NCBI RefSeq assembly: GCF_003465825.1
Contig: NZ_QSBV01000012.1
Span: forward strand, 1-64,000
Length of the DNA stretch: 64,000 nucleotides
Direction of reading: 5' to 3'
From: Collinsella sp. AF02-46-1
Lineage (GTDB): Bacteria; Actinomycetota; Coriobacteriia; Coriobacteriales; Coriobacteriaceae
This document shows, piece after piece, positions 59,999-64,000 of this stretch. Made by a program: the position numbers and the translations under genes. Numbering within the stretch: position 1 is the first letter of the stretch; each line of letters starts with the position of its first letter. The notes under the pieces were generated by a model. That model did no database searches. It was not told the origin of the DNA and worked only from the letters and a program-made list of their open reading frames with translations.

Positions 59999-60859
59999 TT
60001 ACAAGTCGAGCCTGCCCTGGGGGTCGGTGAATCCGTCTGTACCCTCCTTGAGCTTTTTCTCGTCTGCTTTCACGCGACGTTCGAGCTTCTTTGTATCTTC
60101 GGCAGGCGGTAGGTTCTCGGGTACAATTCCGCGGTCGATGAGGCTGCCACGCACGCTTGTGTTGTTCTCGACGTGCTCTTGCTTGATCTGGTCCAGACCG
60201 TACAGGTCGTGTTCCTCGGCGTTGAAGGCCGTCATCGAGTTCGTAAGGTCCTTTGCTTTGATGAGAACATCGGCTAGCCTGTCCGCCAATGCCGAGCTCT
60301 TGGATACGCCGAGCTGTTGCTTCATTTCCGCCGTGCTTCTGCCGCCGAATAACGCTTCATCGCCCTTCGACTTGATGATCGCGAATCCTTTGGAGTCCAC
60401 GCCGCGTTTGAACGCAATACCCGAGAGCTGTTTCTCTGAATCAGATAGCGAGTGGCGCGCCTGCAAGCGCTGAATCTCTGCGAAGCGCTGCTCTATGAGC
60501 TCTTGGCGGCGCGTCTGCACGGCGAAGTATGCCTGGGCGAGCGCGATTTCTTGCTTGTTTGAATCTCCGTTCTGGGCGATTAAATAGCATGCATAGCGCG
60601 TAAGTTTGTAGTCTTTAACCGCACGAGCGGCGACACCGGCAGTTACCATTTTCGTGGTGTCACGAAAATGGGAATCAACTGGAGTTTTGTTTGTTTCGCA
60701 CGAGACTTTTGCCCTCTTAACAACTTCGGCAAAGTTCTCCCATCGAGTGTACCCCATGGGTTCCATTAAATCGCGTGCGAGCCAATACTCAACGCCGTCT
60801 TCCACATTGGCGTAGCTATCAAGTTTGACACGCCACTTCTCGATATCTCTACTGTCCAT
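59999..60859 (-). CDS. DinD-like (BRO-N domain) DNA-damage-inducible protein
   Basis: This 286-residue protein matches DinD: YWLARDLMEPMGYTRWENFAEVVKRAK at the N-terminus is a BRO-N domain, and KDYKLTRYACYLIAQNGDS followed by EIALAQAYFAVQTRRQE are DinD hallmarks. E. coli DinD is SOS-induced and inhibits RecA. BRO-N genes travel with phages and islands, which fits its place right beside the tRNA-Lys att-like repeat. No LexA-type box was recognised upstream. The C-terminus (KADEKKLKEGTDGF) is charged. Confidence 0.85.
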   Translation of the reverse strand: MDSRDIEKWRVKLDSYANVEDGVEYWLARDLMEPMGYTRWENFAEVVKRAKVSCETNKTPVDSHFRDTTKMVTAGVAARAVKDYKLTRYACYLIAQNGDSNKQEIALAQAYFAVQTRRQELIEQRFAEIQRLQARHSLSDSEKQLSGIAFKRGVDSKGFAIIKSKGDEALFGGRSTAEMKQQLGVSKSSALADRLADVLIKAKDLTNSMTAFNAEEHDLYGLDQIKQEHVENNTSVRGSLIDRGIVPENLPPAEDTKKLERRVKADEKKLKEGTDGFTDPQGRLDL

Positions 60860-60942
60860 ATCTCCTCCTCGCTGGCCTATTGTCTATGCGGGCTTTGCCC
60901 GCTCTGTATTCAGAATTAGGATACGCTGCCGTGCGGACACGA

Positions 60943-60978
60943 ATGGGCCCCGTGCCACTTCGAGTTCACGGGGCCCAT
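60943..60978. terminator. 12-bp perfect hairpin after the FAD oxidoreductase gene
   Basis: ATGGGCCCCGTG pairs with CACGGGGCCCAT. There is no clear T-run, so termination is likely but not certain. It lies 42 bp past the stop on the minus strand. Confidence 0.55.
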
Positions 60979-61020
60979 AGATATCGATTAGTTGTGTTTT
61001 GCTTTAGATAGGTGTCCAGT

Positions 61021-62547
61021 TTAATTCGCTCGATAGTGCGATCCGAGACTTTCGGTTCGCTTGCGCATGGCTTTGACCATTTCCTGTGCTAGTTGAATCT
61101 GCGATTGCAGGCGGGCGAGGGCTGCGATTTCGCTGTCATTGGCGTGTGGCTTGCTCAGCGCCGTTGCGTCGTCTTGCAGGCTTTCAAGCTGTTGCAGGGC
61201 CTTGGATAGACCCGCTTCGGTCCTGTTGATCATGCAGTAGGTACTCATTGTGCGTTTGAGGCAGCGGGTCAGGCGCTCGGCGTCTGCTGTAGCTATGCCA
61301 TGCTGGGGGAGGGCGATATCCATCGGTGCGGCCGCCTCAGGAGCGTCCAGCGCTGCCTGGGCTGCCGATGCGCCCGCGATGCGTCCGAACACGATGCCGT
61401 TGGCGCTTGACAAGCCACCAATGCGGTCGGCGCCGTGCATGCCGCCTGTCGCCTCACCGCAAGCGTAGAGGCCCTCAACGCCCGTGTGCGCGGTCTTATC
61501 GATCTTGATGCCGCCATTAGCGGCGTGGGCATACATCGCAACGCGCATCTCGTCAGTCGGGGCGATGCCGTGCTCGTCTTGCAGCCAGGTGGCAAAGGTC
61601 TGCACAAACTCTGGGACATCCTCGCGGGGGAAGTCGTAGTGGAGTGCCAGGCCTTCGACACCTGCCTGATCGATGACGAGATCGATAGCGCGGGAGGCCA
61701 AGCGTGACGTGAAGGGACCATATCCAGAGCGCTGCTCGAGCAGGTCGTCCAGCTTGTTGTCGGCAATATCTACCGGCTGGTCAAAATGTACGTAGCGCCA
61801 GGTTTTCTCGTTGAAGACCAAGTTGCGCTTGGGCTCGATGAAGCCGGGCATCATCTGCATGAACTCTATATTAGTAAGTGTTGCGCCGTGCGCCAGCGCG
61901 ATGGCCTGCGAAGAGCTGAGCACATCGGCGGAAGTGAGGCTGCGCTCGAACAGGCCACCCGTGCCGCCCGCAGCGATGATCGTGGCCTTGGCAGCAAAGG
62001 GCACGATTCGATTTTCGGTGAGGTCGTAGAGCACGGTTCCGGTTATTCTGCCGTTCATGTCCTCAACAAGGTCGATAAGCTCATGGCGGGGGAGCAGGCG
62101 AATGCCGAGCGACTCGATCCGGGTCGTCAGAGCGTCCTCAAGGGGCTTGCGGGTGAGGCCGCGCCACATGCGCGTCTTGTGGTCAAAGCAGGGGATAAAC
62201 TGCTTTTGCTGAGCGCTTTCGACGCTTTGCGGACGCTGAAGCTCAACGCCCAAGTCTTGCTCGAGCCATTCAATTGCCTGGGGAATGCCGTGGACGAACG
62301 TCTGGACGAGTTCAGGGTCGGCAACGCCGCCACCAACGGTCTGGATGGTATCGATGAGGTCTTGTTCGTCGTCTTCGTTAACGGGTCCGATAAGCCCCAG
62401 GCCCCAGGTTCCGGGGAAGAAGCTCGATCCACTCATAGTCTTGCCGGCGCTTGCCACAGCGACGGTTGCGCCCGTGCGTGCCGCTTCGATGGCGGCGCAA
62501 AGGCCCGCAATGCCAGATCCAATTACCAGTACATCAGTCGATTCCAT
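61021..62547 (-). CDS. FAD-dependent oxidoreductase (aspartate oxidase/fumarate reductase-like)
   Basis: This 508-residue flavoprotein has the Rossmann motif VIGSGIAGLCAAIEAARTG at the N-terminus. The second FAD segment is IIAAGGTGGLFE, and GLYACGEATGGMHGADRIGG near residue 365 is typical of the L-aspartate oxidase/fumarate reductase flavoprotein family. Catalytic residues and the lack of nadA or nadC nearby do not settle which substrate it uses. A GAAAGGAATC site precedes the ATG at 62547. It stands alone. Confidence 0.85.
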   Translation of the reverse strand: MESTDVLVIGSGIAGLCAAIEAARTGATVAVASAGKTMSGSSFFPGTWGLGLIGPVNEDDEQDLIDTIQTVGGGVADPELVQTFVHGIPQAIEWLEQDLGVELQRPQSVESAQQKQFIPCFDHKTRMWRGLTRKPLEDALTTRIESLGIRLLPRHELIDLVEDMNGRITGTVLYDLTENRIVPFAAKATIIAAGGTGGLFERSLTSADVLSSSQAIALAHGATLTNIEFMQMMPGFIEPKRNLVFNEKTWRYVHFDQPVDIADNKLDDLLEQRSGYGPFTSRLASRAIDLVIDQAGVEGLALHYDFPREDVPEFVQTFATWLQDEHGIAPTDEMRVAMYAHAANGGIKIDKTAHTGVEGLYACGEATGGMHGADRIGGLSSANGIVFGRIAGASAAQAALDAPEAAAPMDIALPQHGIATADAERLTRCLKRTMSTYCMINRTEAGLSKALQQLESLQDDATALSKPHANDSEIAALARLQSQIQLAQEMVKAMRKRTESLGSHYRAN

Positions 62548-62735
62548 CGGATTCCTTTCTCGTCCGGCGCATTGTCGCATGGGTGATCGGCAATGGAGCC
62601 GCAAAGACTCGGCAAATCGGTAAAGGGCAAATATGGCAGGTGGGCGTCATGGACGTTCTGACGCTCCGTCTCATCACATCTCGTATTTCGCCCCAACTGA
62701 TATATCGGCATTAGCTGCCCTGCGACAGCGTAAAC

Positions 62736-62768
62736 AAAAAGAGCCGCCACCTTAAAAGGTAGCGGCTC
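62736..62768 (-). terminator. Terminator of the GGGtGRT gene
   Basis: On the minus strand GAGCCGCTACCT-TTTA-AGGTGGCGGCTC is followed by TTTTTG. Confidence 0.9.
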
Positions 62769-62803
62769 CAAAGCTCAACTATGTGAGCATCGCGCGGGCG
62801 CGA

Positions 62804-63808
62804 CTAGGCCTTGAGGGCCTCCTCGACGGCGACAGCGCAGGCGACGGTGGCACCGACCATGGGGTTATTGCCCATGCCGATGAGACCCATCATGTCGACG
62901 TGCGCAGGCACGGAGGAAGAACCGGCGAACTGGGCGTCGGAGTGCATGCGGCCCATGGTGTCGGTCATGCCGTAAGAGGCAGGGCCGGCGCCCATGTTGT
63001 CCGGGTGCAGGGTACGGCCAGTGCCGCCACCAGAAGCGACGGAGAAGTACTTCTTGCCAGCCTCGAGGCGCTCCTTCTTGTAGGTGCCAGCGACGGGGTG
63101 CTGGAAGCGCGTGGGGTTGGTGGAGTTACCGGTGATCGAGATGTCAACGTTCTCGTGCCACATGATGGCAACGCCCTCGCGGACGTCGTCGGAACCGTAG
63201 CAGTTAACGGCAGCGCGGGGACCATCGGAGTAGGGGATGGTCTCGACGACCTTGAGCTCGCCCGTGTAGTAGTCGAACTGGGTCTTCACGTAGGTGAAGC
63301 CGTTGATGCGGGCGATGATCTGAGCGGCGTCCTTGCCCAGACCGTTGAGGATAACGCGCAGCGGCTTCTTGCGAGCCTTGTTGGCGTTCAGAGCCAGGCC
63401 GATAGCGCCCTCAGCGGCAGCGAAGGACTCGTGGCCAGCCAGGAAGGCGAAGCACTCGGTGTCGTCGGAGAGCAGCATAGCGCCCAGGTTGCCGTGGCCC
63501 AGACCGACCTTGCGGTCCTCGGCGACGGAGCCGGGAACGGTGAAGGCCTGGATGCCCTCGCCGATGATGGCGGCAGCCTCAGAAGCGGTCTTGGCGCCAC
63601 GCTTGACAGCGAGAGCGCAACCGAGGGTGTAGGCCCACTCGGCGTTCTGGAAGGCGATGGACTGGGTGTTGTTGACGATCTCACGCGGGTTGAAGCCCTT
63701 GTCGGTGCAGATCTGCAGAGCTTCCTCGAGGGAGGCGATGCCGTTGTCGGCGAGGCACTTGTTGATCTTGTCAGCGCGGCGCTCGTAACCTTCGAACGTA
63801 ACAGTCAT
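62804..63808 (-). CDS. GGGtGRT family protein
   Basis: This 334-residue protein contains the family's name-giving motif in ASGGGTGRTLHPDNM (about 255-265). The family is widespread in anaerobes, and its biochemical function is not established. It has no signal peptide or membrane helix and carries conserved blocks GHGNLGAMLLSDDTECFAFLAGHE and GMGNNPMVGATVA. A very strong GGGAGGG ribosome site and Lys/Ala-biased codons suggest high expression. It follows the NifU-like gene by 18 bp, so an Fe-S or metal role is plausible (inference). Confidence 0.92.
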   Translation of the reverse strand: MTVTFEGYERRADKINKCLADNGIASLEEALQICTDKGFNPREIVNNTQSIAFQNAEWAYTLGCALAVKRGAKTASEAAAIIGEGIQAFTVPGSVAEDRKVGLGHGNLGAMLLSDDTECFAFLAGHESFAAAEGAIGLALNANKARKKPLRVILNGLGKDAAQIIARINGFTYVKTQFDYYTGELKVVETIPYSDGPRAAVNCYGSDDVREGVAIMWHENVDISITGNSTNPTRFQHPVAGTYKKERLEAGKKYFSVASGGGTGRTLHPDNMGAGPASYGMTDTMGRMHSDAQFAGSSSVPAHVDMMGLIGMGNNPMVGATVACAVAVEEALKA

Positions 63809-63826
63809 AGTTATTTCCCTCCCTTT

Positions 63827-64000
63827 CTACTCGTGAACCGGGAACACGCTGGCGACGGAGTGAGTCTCCTCGTCGGTGCGCGGGTCGATGTACTTGGCAG
63901 CGTTCTCCCACTGACCATAGTGGCCCATAGCGCCAGCGATGGCCTCCTCGGGGGTCTTGCCGGCCTTGACGGCGTCGGTGAACTTGCCGAGGTTCAGGAA
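63827..64000 (-). CDS. C-terminal end of an Fe-S cluster assembly scaffold (NifU-like) protein, partial
   Basis: The frame is open to the window edge and gives the last 57 residues: it begins FLNLGKFTDAVKAGKTPEE and ends VASVFPVHE. The KTPEEAI segment and the position directly upstream of a GGGtGRT gene match NifU/IscU-like scaffold proteins that are usually paired with it. The 5' part, with the cluster-binding cysteines, lies outside the window, so the call rests on context. Confidence 0.6.
   Translation of the reverse strand, partial: FLNLGKFTDAVKAGKTPEEAIAGAMGHYGQWENAAKYIDPRTDEETHSVASVFPVHE

Overview
The window is about 64 kb of high-GC bacterial chromosome. It is packed with housekeeping genes and has short intergenic gaps. 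Gene content (ATP-type PEP carboxykinase, CarD, a Rho with a very long N-terminal extension, a GGGtGRT protein next to a NifU-like scaffold, DegV proteins, a PflX-like radical SAM enzyme) and the codon bias point to a gut anaerobe of the Coriobacteriia, most likely Collinsella or a close relative. That assignment is inference, because no 16S gene is present.

Layout. 0.4-11 kb: DegV protein, HAD phosphatase, PepV-like dipeptidase, the pstSCAB phosphate importer, an ABC-F ATPase, a Cof-type HAD phosphatase, and a DtxR/MntR-type regulator interrupted by an in-frame amber codon. 11-19.5 kb: a Zn/Cd-type operon (ArsR/SmtB repressor, small HMA protein, P-type ATPase) with three TATGA-N8-TCATA operator-like sites; a nuclease-like orphan protein; a DEDDh exonuclease; a putative metal exporter behind an MntR-like palindrome; YaiI and HdeD-type proteins. 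19.6-32.5 kb: nitroreductase, two histidine phosphatases, a DUF1015-like protein, an M20 deacylase, a second nuclease-like orphan, serC-serA, a K+/H+ antiporter, a metallophosphatase and a flippase. 32.8-49.5 kb: pckA, a B3/4-domain protein behind a promoter and hairpin leader, MarR, a second DegV, an MGMT-type protein, trpS, a TagO/WecA-type transferase, a probable 6S RNA, a radical SAM protein, tRNA-Ala, pncB, proB, an S33 peptidase, proA, an HD protein and carD. 49.8-64 kb: argS, rho, a disordered membrane protein with vanZ, a ROK sugar kinase, an aminotransferase, tRNA-His and two tRNA-Lys genes with an att-like duplication, a DinD-like gene, an FAD oxidoreductase, the GGGtGRT gene and the truncated end of a NifU-like gene.

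Genes that work together: pstSCAB (phosphate uptake); arsR-HMA-ATPase (metal efflux and its sensor); serC-serA (serine synthesis from 3-phosphoglycerate); proB and proA (proline synthesis, separated by a proline-peptidase-like gene on the other strand); GGGtGRT with the Fe-S scaffold.

The most unusual content lies between genes. A 35-bp hairpin (ACCACCACAAAGG stem, GTGCCTGTCCCC loop side) occurs eight times. Seven of the eight lie 15-32 bp after a stop codon, often followed by a T-run, and two copies carry compensatory stem changes. A second family (GGGGACGTTCCTT / GGGACACTCCTT) occurs at four places. At least five large inverted repeats of 70-150 bp with 19-37-nt arms sit between genes, and two of them share an internal core. 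These look like REP/MITE-like repeats reused as terminators. No transposase is present in the window, so a mobilising enzyme would have to be encoded elsewhere.
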